Below, piece by piece: positions 44,835 to 53,840 of a stretch of 64,000 nucleotides of DNA (the first letter of the stretch is position 1; the number at the start of each line of letters is the position of its first letter). Made by a program: the position numbers and the translations under genes. Under the pieces are notes generated by a model that saw nothing but the letters and a program-made list of their open reading frames with translations, had not been told where the DNA came from and searched no databases. This DNA comes from Pacificispira spongiicola (GTDB lineage: Bacteria > Pseudomonadota > Alphaproteobacteria > UBA8366 > Aestuariispiraceae), in assembly GCF_012926505.1 (NCBI RefSeq), contig NZ_JABBNT010000003.1, forward strand, positions 310,001-374,000, in the 5' to 3' direction.

Positions 44835-45407
44835 TCATACATCCGGGATGGAGACAACCTCACCCCCCTCGGGATGCGGCGCGGTCGGGTCGAGGCGCAG
44901 GACGGCGGCGTTCGGCACGCGATGCCCGGTCAGGGCGCGGATAAATCCCCAATGACTGACGACCAGCGTCGCGGCCCAGTCTTCGTGCCCGGCCATACGC
45001 GTGCGAAAGGTGCGGGCACGGTCCTCGACATGATGATCTTCCTCGCTGTCCGGCCACCAGACATCCGCCAAGGCGGTGAAATTCAAGGCTGGATAGCGGC
45101 TTTCCAGATCGGCGCGCGGTGTCCCGATATCGCAGGAGAAAAAGGCGTGTTCGCGGACATCCGGATCGATTTCCACCGGCAGGCCCAGCTTCTCCGACAG
45201 GATCGCCGCCGATTGCAGCGTGCGCGTATAGGGGGATGTTACGATGCGGCGCAGGTCTCGTCCGTGATTCTGTGCGATATAGTCCGCGCCCGCCGCGATT
45301 TGCCGCCGACCCAAATCGGTCAGTTTCGGATCGCGGATGCCGGGATCCTGACGGGTTTCGGCGAAATGGACGTTGAATTCGGACTGACCGTGACGGATCA
45401 GGATCAT
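44835..45407 (-). CDS. Histidine phosphatase family protein (phosphoglycerate mutase-like)
   Basis: 190 aa. 'LIRHGQSEFN' with the phosphorylated His6, 'TSPYTRTLQSAAIL' (~59-72), 'EEDHHVEDRARTF' and 'LVVSHWGFIRAL' with the second catalytic His (~150). An acid-phosphatase/mutase-fold enzyme; substrate unknown. Its start overlaps the stop of fxsA by 4 bp (ATGA), so it is coupled to that gene. Confidence 0.87.
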   Translation of the reverse strand: MILIRHGQSEFNVHFAETRQDPGIRDPKLTDLGRRQIAAGADYIAQNHGRDLRRIVTSPYTRTLQSAAILSEKLGLPVEIDPDVREHAFFSCDIGTPRADLESRYPALNFTALADVWWPDSEEDHHVEDRARTFRTRMAGHEDWAATLVVSHWGFIRALTGHRVPNAAVLRLDPTAPHPEGGEVVSIPDV

Positions 45408-45931
45408 GTCAGGCGGTCGCCATTTCTTGGGGGGCCGTTCGGATTTCCCCCATCGCGCCCACCCTGGGGCCCATCGTCGGGAGAGACTTCCTCGAACTCG
45501 CCTTCAATAACGCCATCCCGGGAATTAGCGCGGGACTGGCCCGTCGCGCCGGTCGTATAGACGGTGAAGCGGCCGCTTTTGCGCATCTGATGGACGATGC
45601 CGTGTCCGATCGCCGACCGCAGTGGCGGGATCAGCAGCATGAAACCCAGGAAATCCGTCAGAAAACCGGGGGTCAGCAGCAATACGCCGGCGACCAGGAT
45701 GCATAATCCCGTCAGCATCGCGTCGACCGGCAGGACGTTGCGTTCCATGTCGCTGCGCACCTTCATCAGGGTTTGCAGCCCCTGCTGGCGCACCAGGGCG
45801 GTGCCGATCAGGGCGGTTGCGACGATGGTGAATAGGGTCCAGCCCAGACCGATCCGGTCGCCCACTTCGATGAAAATGGCGATTTCCGCAATCGGAACAA
45901 GGATGAAAACGAGCAGGATTAGGAACGGCAT
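45404..45931 (-). CDS. fxsA: FxsA family membrane protein
   Basis: 175 aa from the ATG at 45931. Begins 'FLILLVFILVPIAEIAIFI' with 'GDRIGLGWTLFTIVATALIG', then 'ALVRQQGLQTL', the hallmark of FxsA inner-membrane proteins; three to four hydrophobic helices end near residue 125, followed by a polar cytoplasmic tail. In E. coli FxsA relieves exclusion of phage T7 by F plasmids; the general role is unknown. Divergent from timA and coupled to the histidine phosphatase. Confidence 0.9.
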   Translation of the reverse strand: MPFLILLVFILVPIAEIAIFIEVGDRIGLGWTLFTIVATALIGTALVRQQGLQTLMKVRSDMERNVLPVDAMLTGLCILVAGVLLLTPGFLTDFLGFMLLIPPLRSAIGHGIVHQMRKSGRFTVYTTGATGQSRANSRDGVIEGEFEEVSPDDGPQGGRDGGNPNGPPRNGDRLT

Positions 45932-46051
45932 CTTGCCCTTTCCACAGTGAAGCCTTACATCAGAGGCGGTGCAGCGCAGCCCAAGAGGTAAGCGTTTGCG
46001 CCGCAAATGACAATGGTGGAAGCCTCAATACACCCGGCTCGAGGGAGCGGA

Positions 46052-46723
46052 ATGCCCATAGACCTGATCATATTTGCCGCTATTGCCGTCCTGCTGATCT
46101 TCAAGCTGGGCAGTGTCCTGGGTAAACGAACCGGGCATCAGAAGCCCATCGAATTCCCGGATACCAACGACAAAAAGCGCGGTCAGGCCCCGGCCAATGC
46201 GGACGACAATGTCGTGCGCATGCCGAAATCCTTCGAAGAACCGAAGCCGGAAAGCAAGCAGCTGGAAGGCCCGGCGGGCGCGGGTCTGCGCCAGATTATG
46301 GAAGCCGACGAGAATTTCGAACCGGACAATTTCCTGGAAGGCGCGCAACAGGCGTTCGAAATGATCGTCGCCGCCTATACCGAAGGCGACCGCAAGACCC
46401 TGAAAATGCTGCTGGACAAGGCGACCTATGACGGGTTCGCAGGCGCCATCGACGCGCGCGAAAAGGCCGGTCAGCGCATGGAAGACACGCTGGTCGGGAT
46501 CGACAGCGCGAATATCGTGGAAGCCGCGCTGGACGGCGAACAATCCCGCGTGACGGTGCGGTTCGTCAGCGATCAGGTCAACGTTACCTACGATTCCGAA
46601 GGCCGCGTTCTGGACGGCGACCCGTCGAAGGTGGAAACCGTGGTCGACATCTGGACCTTCGCGCGCAAGGTTTCGGCCCGCGATCCGAACTGGCAGCTCA
46701 TCGAAACCCGCAGCGCAGAATAA
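46052..46723 (+). CDS. timA: Tim44-like domain protein TimA
   Basis: 223 aa from the ATG at 46052 (GGGAG upstream). One N-terminal membrane helix ('PIDLIIFAAIAVLLIFKLG'), a charged linker (~30-85) and a C-terminal Tim44/MBA1-like domain (~90-220) with 'FLEGAQQAFEMIVAAYTEGD' and 'VETVVDIWTFARKV'. Known as the alphaproteobacterial relative of the mitochondrial import component Tim44; probably inner-membrane anchored. Followed at 12 bp by mltA. Confidence 0.9.
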   Translation: MPIDLIIFAAIAVLLIFKLGSVLGKRTGHQKPIEFPDTNDKKRGQAPANADDNVVRMPKSFEEPKPESKQLEGPAGAGLRQIMEADENFEPDNFLEGAQQAFEMIVAAYTEGDRKTLKMLLDKATYDGFAGAIDAREKAGQRMEDTLVGIDSANIVEAALDGEQSRVTVRFVSDQVNVTYDSEGRVLDGDPSKVETVVDIWTFARKVSARDPNWQLIETRSAE

Positions 46724-46735
46724 GGGCCTCGCCTC

Positions 46736-47962
46736 ATGCGTTCCGGCGCCCGCCTGATCCCGCTTCTTCTTGCTTGTGCGGTCCTGTGGGGCTGCGAGGC
46801 GGAAAAGGAACCCGAAAAACCGGAAGAAAAGGCCCCGACGGAAGAAGCGGCCCCCGCGCTGGCCCTGTCGCCGGTCGCCTTCGCCGATCTACCCGGCTGG
46901 ACGGATGACGGGTTGGACGGCGCGCAGCAGGCCTTGCTGCGGTCCTGCGGACGGATCACGGCGCAGCCCGCGGATAAGGAAATCGGCACGCCCGCGCTGG
47001 AAACCACGCCTGCCGATTGGCAGGCCGCCTGCGATGCTCTGGCCGCGGCAACGGATGCCGCAAGCCTGAAGGCGGCGCTGGAATCCGGGTTCACGCCCTT
47101 TGCCGTCGCCGACCCGTCCAAGGGCGATGCGGGCGATCAGGGTCTCTTCACCGGCTATTTCGAAGCGGAACTGACCGGATCGCGGACGCAATCCGACACG
47201 TTCGCGACCCCGCTTTACGCCCGTCCCGGTGATCTGGTGACGGTCGATCTGGGCCTGTTCGACCCGGATTTGAAGGGCAAGGGCGTCGTCGGGAAGGTTC
47301 AGGACGGCAAGCTGATCCCCTATCCCATGCGCGGCGATATCGAATCCGGCGCGCTGGCCGGGCAGGATCTGGAATTGCTGTGGATCGACGATCCGGTCGA
47401 TGTCTTCCTGTTGCAGGTTCAAGGATCAGGCCGCGTCGTTCTGCCGGACGGAGAGGTCGTGCGCGTCGGTTTCGCCGCCCATAACGGCCACGGCTACAAA
47501 TCCATCGGGCGCAAGCTGATCGACGAGGGCGAGCTGCAAGCGCATGAGGCCAGCTGGTCCGGCATCCGCAAATGGATCGAAAAGAACCCGGATAAGGCCC
47601 ATGACCTGTTCGCCTTCAATCCGCGTTTCATCTTTTTCCGCTTGTTGCAGGGCGATGGACCGATCGGCGCGGAAGGTGTCGCTTTGACTCCGGAGCGCAG
47701 CATGGCCGTCGATACCGGCTTCATCCCGCTGGGCATGCCGTTGTGGCTGGACACGACCCGCCCCGGCGTCACCGAAGACCCGCTGCGCCGCCTGATGGTC
47801 GCCCAGGACAAGGGCGGCGCGATCAAGGGCGTCGTGCGCGGCGATTTCTTCTGGGGCTATGGCGATGAGGCGCTGGCCGAGGCAGGGCGCATGAAGTCCA
47901 AGGGCCGCTATTTCCTGCTGCTGCCCAACCCGTTGGCGGAACGGGTGGCGGCGTCCAGTTAA
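46736..47962 (+). CDS. mltA: Membrane-bound lytic murein transglycosylase A
   Basis: 408 aa. Lipoprotein signal with Cys20 in 'CAVLWGC', followed by a Glu/Lys/Pro-rich linker (~21-40). Cleaves peptidoglycan glycan strands to 1,6-anhydromuropeptides in the periplasm. 'TGYFEAELTGS' (~137), 'VFLLQVQGSGRVVLPDG' (~222-238) and the 3D-domain 'VAQDKGGAIKGVVRGDFFWG' with the catalytic-type aspartates (~360-379). Downstream of timA, matching the usual alphaproteobacterial order. Confidence 0.95.
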   Translation: MRSGARLIPLLLACAVLWGCEAEKEPEKPEEKAPTEEAAPALALSPVAFADLPGWTDDGLDGAQQALLRSCGRITAQPADKEIGTPALETTPADWQAACDALAAATDAASLKAALESGFTPFAVADPSKGDAGDQGLFTGYFEAELTGSRTQSDTFATPLYARPGDLVTVDLGLFDPDLKGKGVVGKVQDGKLIPYPMRGDIESGALAGQDLELLWIDDPVDVFLLQVQGSGRVVLPDGEVVRVGFAAHNGHGYKSIGRKLIDEGELQAHEASWSGIRKWIEKNPDKAHDLFAFNPRFIFFRLLQGDGPIGAEGVALTPERSMAVDTGFIPLGMPLWLDTTRPGVTEDPLRRLMVAQDKGGAIKGVVRGDFFWGYGDEALAEAGRMKSKGRYFLLLPNPLAERVAASS

Positions 47963-47983
47963 CGGCTGTACATTCCGAGAGAT

Positions 47984-48009
47984 GTCATCCTGGTGTAGGC
48001 CAGGGTGAC
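47984..48009 (+). terminator. Hairpin after mltA
   Basis: GTCATCCTGG (47984-47993) pairs with CCAGGGTGAC (48000-48009) with one T-G wobble and a TGTAGG loop, 22 bp past the mltA stop and before the lut genes. No T-run follows, so it may only attenuate. Confidence 0.4.
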
Positions 48010-48090
48010 AAGGGTTTCCTCCGCGACCTTCCTTGATTTACAAGGCGCTGCATTTCATTGTACCGGGGCGGTCGATGAAGCGAGGGGTCC

Positions 48091-48891
48091 ATGTCCGATA
48101 ATCCCAACAGTCCGAAAAAACAGGTTACGGTCGGTTTGTTCGTGACCTGTCTGGTGGATTCCTTCCGCCCGCAGGTCGGTTTCGCGGCGGTGACGCTGCT
48201 GGAACGCGCGGGCTGTTCCGTCGCGGTGCCGTCGTCGCAGACCTGTTGCGGCCAGCCCGCCTTCAATTCCGGGGACCGGGACCATGCGCGATCGGTGGCG
48301 CGGCCCCTGATCGAGGCCTTTGCCGATTTCGATTACGTCGTCGCGCCGTCCGGGTCCTGCGCGGGCATGATCCGCGAACATATGGCCGACCTGTTCAAGG
48401 ACGATCCGCATTTGGCCGACCCGGCGCGGGCGCTGGCGGCGAAGACCTATGAACTGACGTCTTTCCTGGTCGATGTCATGGGCATGCCGACGGCCATCGC
48501 GGATTACAAAGGCACCGTCACCTATCACGACAGCTGTTCGGGCCTGCGCGAATTGGGCGTGAAGGACCAGCCGCGCCGCCTGTTGAAAGGCGTGGAGGGG
48601 CTGACCCTGACGGAATTGCCCTCGGCGGAGGTCTGTTGCGGCTTCGGCGGGACGTTCTGCGTCAAATATCCGGACATCTCCAACAAGATGGTGTCCGACA
48701 AGACGGAGGACATCGCCGCGACCGGTGCGGACACGCTGCTGGCCGGGGATTTGGGCTGTCTATTGAACATGGCGGGCAAGCTGTCGCGCGAAGGCCGCCC
48801 GGTGAAGGCCTATCACGTCGCCGAAATCCTGGCCGGGATGGGGGATGGACCGGCCATCGGAGAACCCGCCATTGGCGAGCCGGAGTCCTAA
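48091..48891 (+). CDS. lutA: Lactate utilization protein A (Fe-S oxidoreductase)
   Basis: 266 aa with two cysteine-rich CCG-type motifs: 'SSQTCCGQPAFNSGD' (~48-62) and 'SAEVCCGFGGTFCVKYPD' (~177-194), the cluster-binding domains of the LutA/GlpC/HdrD family. With LutB and LutC it oxidises L-lactate to pyruvate in the cytoplasm. The last residues repeat Ala-Ile-Gly-Glu-Pro twice through a 15-bp duplication. Precedes lutB by 3 bp. Confidence 0.94.
   Translation: MSDNPNSPKKQVTVGLFVTCLVDSFRPQVGFAAVTLLERAGCSVAVPSSQTCCGQPAFNSGDRDHARSVARPLIEAFADFDYVVAPSGSCAGMIREHMADLFKDDPHLADPARALAAKTYELTSFLVDVMGMPTAIADYKGTVTYHDSCSGLRELGVKDQPRRLLKGVEGLTLTELPSAEVCCGFGGTFCVKYPDISNKMVSDKTEDIAATGADTLLAGDLGCLLNMAGKLSREGRPVKAYHVAEILAGMGDGPAIGEPAIGEPES
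48854..48883 (+). repeat. 15-bp in-frame duplication at the lutA 3' end
   Basis: CCATCGGAGAACCCG is followed by CCATTGGCGAGCCGG, 11 of 15 identical, encoding Ala-Ile-Gly-Glu-Pro twice just before the lutA stop. Third-position differences suggest it is not recent. Confidence 0.6.
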
Positions 48892-48894
48892 TCA

Positions 48895-50352
48895 ATGCAG
48901 ATCAAGACTCCCCAATTCAAGGAAAACAGCCGCGAGGCCCTCGCCGACGCCAATTTGCAGGTCGCGCTGGGCAAGATGAAGGAAGGCTTCATCGGCCGCC
49001 GGGCAAAGGCCCGCGCCGCCCTGCCGGAATTCGACGCCCTGCGCGATCAGGCGCGGGACATCAAGAACCACACGCTGGACAACATCGATTTCTATCTGGA
49101 AACCTATGAAGCGGCGGTGACCCGATCCGGCGGCCATGTGCATTGGGCCGAAGACGCGGCGGAGGCCCGCCAGATCGTGTTGGACCTGTGCAAGCGGGTC
49201 GACGCCAAGTCGGTGACCAAGGGCAAATCCATGATCTCCGAGGAGATCGCCCTGAACGGCGCGCTGGAGGAAGCGGGATACGAGGTCGTCGAAACCGATC
49301 TGGGCGAATATATCATCCAGCTTCGCAAGGAAGCGCCCAGCCATATCATCGCGCCCGCCGTGCATGTGTTGAAGGAACAGGTTGCCGACGATTTCCGCAA
49401 ACACCATACCGGTCTGGACCCGAACCGCCCGCTGGTCGAACGCAAGACCCTGATCAGCGAGGCGCGATCCGTCCTGCGCCAGAAGTATTTCGATGCGGAT
49501 ATCGGCATTACCGGGGCCAACTTCCTGATCGCGGAAACGGGCAGCAGCGTCATCGTCACCAATGAAGGCAACGGCGACATGACCCAGACGCTGCCCCGCG
49601 TCCATGTGGTGATCGCCAGCCTGGAAAAGATCGTGCCGACGCTGGATGACGCGTCGGCCATCCTGCGCGTGCTGGCCCGGTCGGCGACGGGACAGGATTT
49701 TTCGTCCTACACCACCTTTTCGACCGGCCCGCGCCGGGCGGAAGACCCCGACGGGCCGGAGGAATACCATGTCATCCTGCTCGACAACGGGCGGACGAAG
49801 ATGCTGGGCACCGAATTTCAGGACATGCTGCGCTGTATCCGCTGCGGCGCGTGCATGAACCATTGCCCGGTCTACGGGTCCGTCGGCGGGCACGCCTATG
49901 GCTGGGTCTATCCGGGCCCGATGGGCGCGGTGCTGACGCCCAGTTTCATCGGCGTCGACCAGGGCGGGCAATTGCCCAATGCATCGACCTTCTGCGGCCG
50001 TTGCGCCGATGTCTGTCCGATGCGCATCCCGCTGCCGAAGATGATGCGGGCCTATCGCGAAATGGAATTCGAAAACGGTTTGGCCCCGCCCGCCGTGCGT
50101 TTCGGCCTGGATGTCTGGGGCTTTTTCGCCAGCCGGCCCAAACTGTATCGCATGGTGTCCCGCATCGGTCTGGGGCTTCTGGGCAGGTTCGGACGCAAGC
50201 GCGGGCGGTTCAGCCGTCTGCCCCTGGCGTCGGGCTGGACCGATCACCGCGACATGGCCGCCCCGCCGGGCAAGAGCTTTCAGGATCAGTGGTCGTCCCG
50301 GGGCGGCGCGCGAACCGTTTCGGATCTGAAACGAAAGGGAGAGACGGCATGA
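48895..50352 (+). CDS. lutB: Lactate utilization protein B (Fe-S protein)
   Basis: 485 aa. N-terminal LUD domain (~1-300; 'KSMISEEIALNGALEEAGYEVVETDLGE' core region ~110-137, 'GITGANFLIAETGS') and two 4Fe-4S ferredoxin motifs 'CIRCGACMNHCPVYG' (~320-334) and 'FCGRCADVCPMRIPL' (~365-379), then a basic C-terminal tail. Electron-transfer component of LutABC. ATGA overlap with lutC; 3 bp after lutA. Confidence 0.95.
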   Translation: MQIKTPQFKENSREALADANLQVALGKMKEGFIGRRAKARAALPEFDALRDQARDIKNHTLDNIDFYLETYEAAVTRSGGHVHWAEDAAEARQIVLDLCKRVDAKSVTKGKSMISEEIALNGALEEAGYEVVETDLGEYIIQLRKEAPSHIIAPAVHVLKEQVADDFRKHHTGLDPNRPLVERKTLISEARSVLRQKYFDADIGITGANFLIAETGSSVIVTNEGNGDMTQTLPRVHVVIASLEKIVPTLDDASAILRVLARSATGQDFSSYTTFSTGPRRAEDPDGPEEYHVILLDNGRTKMLGTEFQDMLRCIRCGACMNHCPVYGSVGGHAYGWVYPGPMGAVLTPSFIGVDQGGQLPNASTFCGRCADVCPMRIPLPKMMRAYREMEFENGLAPPAVRFGLDVWGFFASRPKLYRMVSRIGLGLLGRFGRKRGRFSRLPLASGWTDHRDMAAPPGKSFQDQWSSRGGARTVSDLKRKGETA

Positions 50353-51035
50353 GCGACTCCCGATCCGCCATTTTAGGCCGTATTCGCGCGGCGAAGGGCC
50401 GTCAGGGTCCGCTGGACGAGGCAAAACAGGCGGAGCTGCGCGCCCGATTGACGGGCCGCCCGCGCGGCATCATCCCGACCCGCGCGCAAGGCGATGCATC
50501 GGAGTTGGTCGCGGCCTTTTCTGAACGTGCCCGCGCCGTCGAAAGCAGCGTTGCCGCGCTGGCCGGCCTGGACGATCTGCCCGACGCGATCGCCGACTAT
50601 CTGGCGCAGCACAATCTACCCGCGACCCTGCGCGTCGCGCCGCATGACGACCTCAATCCGGTCGACTGGGCGAAACGCCCGACCCTGTCGGTCAGCGCGG
50701 GCCCCAGCGACGGCAAGGATGCGGTCGGCGTCACCCGCGCCTTCGCCGGGATCGCGGAAACCGGGACCCTGATGCTCGAAGCCGGGCCACAGGCGCCGAC
50801 GACCCTGAATTTCCTGCCCGAAACCCATATCGTTGTGTTGAAACGGTCGGAAATTGTCGGCGCCTATGAAGATGCGTGGGACAGGCTGCGCGACAAGATC
50901 GGACCGGACGGGATGTTGAGCCGCGTCGTCAACATGATTACCGGCCCGTCGCGGACCGGCGATATCGAACAGACGATCGAACTCGGCGCGCATGGGCCGT
51001 TGCGCCTGCATATCCTGATCCTAGAGAACGGATGA
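50349..51035 (+). CDS. lutC: Lactate utilization protein C
   Basis: 228 aa, LUD-domain protein (residues ~100-225): 'GVTRAFAGIAETGTLMLEAG' whose core is ~127-146, 'LPETHIVVLKRSEIVGAYEDAWDRL' with conserved His-Ile-Val, and 'ITGPSRTGDIEQTIELGAHGP' C-terminal signature. Completes LutABC for L-lactate oxidation. Start overlaps the lutB stop and its own stop overlaps the smr start, so lutB-lutC-smr-XRE are a continuous ATGA-coupled chain. Confidence 0.93.
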   Translation: MSDSRSAILGRIRAAKGRQGPLDEAKQAELRARLTGRPRGIIPTRAQGDASELVAAFSERARAVESSVAALAGLDDLPDAIADYLAQHNLPATLRVAPHDDLNPVDWAKRPTLSVSAGPSDGKDAVGVTRAFAGIAETGTLMLEAGPQAPTTLNFLPETHIVVLKRSEIVGAYEDAWDRLRDKIGPDGMLSRVVNMITGPSRTGDIEQTIELGAHGPLRLHILILENG

Positions 51036-51604
51036 GTCGGCGACGCAAGGACACACCTGCCGGAAAGGACGATGCCGCCCTGTGGGATGCGGTGAAGTCA
51101 TCCGCCAAGCCGGTAAAGCGGGACACGGTGTTCCGCGATATGCTGACAGCCACGACCGTCCCGCCGTCCGATGCCCCGAAGCGGAAGAAGGAAAAGCCGC
51201 GCCGGGTGGAGGTGCTGCCGCTCGCCGATCTGCCCGATCCCGTGAAAGCCCCGAAGCATCGCGAATTGCGCCATGGCTGTGCGCCCGGCGTCGACCGACG
51301 GACGGCGGAACGGCTGCACCGGGGTAAGATGGCCATTCAAGGCCGCCTGGACCTGCATGGGATGAGCCGCGATGCCGCCCATATCGCGACGCTGGGCTTC
51401 GTTACCAGCGCGCGGCTGTCGGGCAAGCGCTGTGTTCTGATCGTGACCGGCAAGGGCAAGGGCATCCTGCAAACCGAATTGCCGCGTTGGCTGAACATGC
51501 CGCCGCTGCGCGATCTGATATTGAGCTTTTCGCATGCCCGGCCCCAGGACGGCGGCTCGGGCGCGGTTTATGTCCTCCTGAAACGCGACCGGAGCCTGCC
51601 ATGA
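51032..51604 (+). CDS. Smr/MutS2 domain protein
   Basis: 190 aa. A charged N-terminal half (~1-95) and a C-terminal Smr domain with 'LDLHGMSRDAAHIATLGFV' (~105-123), 'VLIVTGKGKG' (~133-142) and 'PQDGGSGAVYVLLKR' at the end. Smr domains are nucleases or DNA/RNA-binding modules; in alphaproteobacteria this stand-alone gene usually follows mltA, but here lutABC lies between. Coupled by ATGA overlaps to lutC and to the XRE gene. Confidence 0.9.
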   Translation: MSRRRKDTPAGKDDAALWDAVKSSAKPVKRDTVFRDMLTATTVPPSDAPKRKKEKPRRVEVLPLADLPDPVKAPKHRELRHGCAPGVDRRTAERLHRGKMAIQGRLDLHGMSRDAAHIATLGFVTSARLSGKRCVLIVTGKGKGILQTELPRWLNMPPLRDLILSFSHARPQDGGSGAVYVLLKRDRSLP

Positions 51605-51951
51605 CCACGCCGTTCGGTGCCCGTCTGCGCAGCCTGCGCAAGGAGCGGGGCGTCACGCTGAAGAACCTGTCGGACGCGCTGGGCGTCAGCCAGGCCTATT
51701 TGTCCGCGCTGGAAACCGGGCGTCGCCCGAAACCGACCCCGGCGCGCGTCGATCAGATCTGCGCCTATTTCGGCATTATTTGGGATGAGGCGGAGGCGCT
51801 GAAAGACCTCGCGCGCCTGTCGCAGCCGCGCGTGACCATCGATACGACCGGCCTGTCGCCGGAAGCGACGCAACTGGCCAACCGGCTGGCCCAACGCCTT
51901 AGGCGACTGGATGCCAGAAAGGTTCGCCAATTGCTCGATATCGTTGGATAG
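51601..51951 (+). CDS. XRE-family helix-turn-helix regulator
   Basis: 116 aa. The helix-turn-helix is at about residues 8-62 ('LRKERGVTLKNLSDALG' and 'SQAYLSALETGRRPKP'), followed by a helical C-terminal region. The ATG overlaps the smr stop. Usual companion of smr in related genomes, where its target is unknown; here it could also affect the lut genes with which it is coupled (inference). Confidence 0.9.
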   Translation: MTTPFGARLRSLRKERGVTLKNLSDALGVSQAYLSALETGRRPKPTPARVDQICAYFGIIWDEAEALKDLARLSQPRVTIDTTGLSPEATQLANRLAQRLRRLDARKVRQLLDIVG

Positions 51952-52090
51952 ACGCCGCATTTTTAGGCGGATAACGTCAAATAAATTTACCAATGATAAA
52001 GACTTGTACGGTTAGGATAACATCGTGGGGAACTAATGCCGACAGTTCGCGGCGAGAGGGGGAGCGAAGTTACGTCCGTTTGGAGACCCA

Positions 52091-53809
52091 ATGAACGCGA
52101 ACGTGGATCGGATTCCACCAAACCACACCCCGAACACCATGACGCTGCGGCGGCAGCTGTTCCCGACTTTCATATTGATCGTCGGGTTCTTGTTGTTCAT
52201 GTCCGCCCTATTGGTGCACAGCGCGCGACGACAGAACGATTTCGCCATGGAGGCCTCCCGGCATATCGCGGGGACTGCCTTGATGGTGGTTCAGGACGAA
52301 ACCCGGAAATTCGCCATGGACTATTCCATTTGGGACGCCACGGTGGAAAACGTCGTTGTCGCCTATGACGCGGATTGGGCGGATGACAATATCGGTACTT
52401 GGGCGGTGGAAGGCCTGGGCATGCACGGTGCGATCGCCGTCGGCTGGGGGCCGGACGGGCAAGATCGCGTCATCAATCACGCGGATGCGGATGGCGGGGA
52501 GCATTTCGGGGACCCGGATACCTTGCCCGACGGATTGAAAGCCCTGATTGAGGAAGCGCGACGGGAACCGCTTCCCTCGCCGGAAGACGCCGATGCGGTG
52601 ATCGGGTATTTTCAGGATTCCATGGGCATTTATCTGGGCGCCGCCGCGCCAATTCGATGGGAAGACGACACCGCACCGCCCCTGGACAACGGGAAGCTTG
52701 CCGTTCTGGTTTTCTACAAGATGCTGGACGAGACCCTGTTGGGGGAGTTGGAGCATCGGTTCCTTTTACAGGACCTGCATATCGAAAATTTGGTGGCGCA
52801 TTCCGGTCATGACGATACGGCGAATATCGGCATGGTACTGGAATCCGCGGACGGCGTGCCGATCGGCAATTTGACCTGGAAGCGCGACCGGCCCGGTACG
52901 GATATGCTGCATCACCTCGCGGTCCCGATGGTGATCGGCCTGTTCGTGCTGCTGTCGATTTTTGCGGTGATCGTCCACCGTGCGAACCGGTCCCTGAAGC
53001 TTGTTCACGACTATCAGAACGGGTTGGAAGCCCGCACCATGGATTTGGTCGACGCGCGCAATGCGGCAGAGGCCGCCAACCGCGCGAAATCCCGGTTTCT
53101 GGCGATGATGAGCCATGAACTGCGCACGCCCCTGAACGCCATTATCGGATTTTCCGACATGTTGCGTCAGGAAGGCGGCGTCTCGTCGAATCCGGAGCGA
53201 GTGCGCGAGTATTCGAACGACATCTTCAATAGCGGCGGTTACCTGCTGGCCCTGATCAACGACATCCTGGATATGTCGAAGATCGAAGCCGCGCGGTATG
53301 AGCTGTATGAAGAGAGAATCCACTTGCTCGATCTCGTCGATCAATGCGTGACACTCATCGGCGGTCTGGCCAAGGAGAAGACGATCGCGATCCGCACCGC
53401 CGCCGAAAACACCCTGATCGTGGTTGACGCGCGTGCCCTGAAACAAATCCTGGTGAACCTGCTGTCCAATTCCATCAAATATTCGGAGCCGAAAACAACG
53501 ATCCGTATCGATACCTGTCGCTATGGGAACGGCGATCTGGGCATTCGGGTGCACGATCAGGGCGCTGGGATGAGCCCGGAAGAAATCACCACCGCCCTGC
53601 AGCCCTTCGGTCAGTCGAAGGATGCCCATGTCCGCAACACACAAGGCACGGGCCTGGGATTGAACATCAGCAAGGCGCTGATCGAGCTGCACCAGGGGAC
53701 GATGTCGCTGTCATCCGCACCCGGCAAGGGGACGACGGTCACGATCCGACTGCCGGCGGTCCGGGTGATCGCGGAAGATGTCGTGGACGAAAGCGGGGCG
53801 GCGAAATAG
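52091..53809 (+). CDS. CHASE4-type membrane sensor histidine kinase (orphan)
   Basis: 572 aa. TM1 ~24-43, a periplasmic sensor region (44-275) starting with the CHASE4-like 'DYSIWDATVENVVVAY', TM2 ~276-296, a coiled linker, HisKA with His342 in 'MMSHELRTPLNAIIGFSDML', and HATPase_c with N box 'QILVNLLSNSIKYS', G1 'GIRVHDQGAGMSPEE' and 'GTGLGLNISKAL'. A complete kinase without a receiver domain or neighbouring response regulator. The convergent neighbour is a bacteriohemerythrin. The stop codon lies in a 16-bp tandem duplication. Ligand unknown. Confidence 0.9.
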   Translation: MNANVDRIPPNHTPNTMTLRRQLFPTFILIVGFLLFMSALLVHSARRQNDFAMEASRHIAGTALMVVQDETRKFAMDYSIWDATVENVVVAYDADWADDNIGTWAVEGLGMHGAIAVGWGPDGQDRVINHADADGGEHFGDPDTLPDGLKALIEEARREPLPSPEDADAVIGYFQDSMGIYLGAAAPIRWEDDTAPPLDNGKLAVLVFYKMLDETLLGELEHRFLLQDLHIENLVAHSGHDDTANIGMVLESADGVPIGNLTWKRDRPGTDMLHHLAVPMVIGLFVLLSIFAVIVHRANRSLKLVHDYQNGLEARTMDLVDARNAAEAANRAKSRFLAMMSHELRTPLNAIIGFSDMLRQEGGVSSNPERVREYSNDIFNSGGYLLALINDILDMSKIEAARYELYEERIHLLDLVDQCVTLIGGLAKEKTIAIRTAAENTLIVVDARALKQILVNLLSNSIKYSEPKTTIRIDTCRYGNGDLGIRVHDQGAGMSPEEITTALQPFGQSKDAHVRNTQGTGLGLNISKALIELHQGTMSLSSAPGKGTTVTIRLPAVRVIAEDVVDESGAAK

Positions 53810-53829
53810 AGGGTCGGCGAAATAGAGGG
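53799..53829. repeat. 16-bp-period tandem duplication at the kinase stop codon
   Basis: CGGCGAAATAGAGGG occurs at 53799-53813 and again at 53815-53829 without a mismatch. The TAG of the kinase gene is at 53807-53809 and is duplicated at 53823-53825. Confidence 0.85.
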
Positions 53830-53840
53830 AAGGCCGGACC

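Noticed and set aside
48892-50424. 510-codon minus-strand frame opposite lutB
   Set aside because: Antisense to lutB with two intact ferredoxin motifs; composition is that of a shadow.
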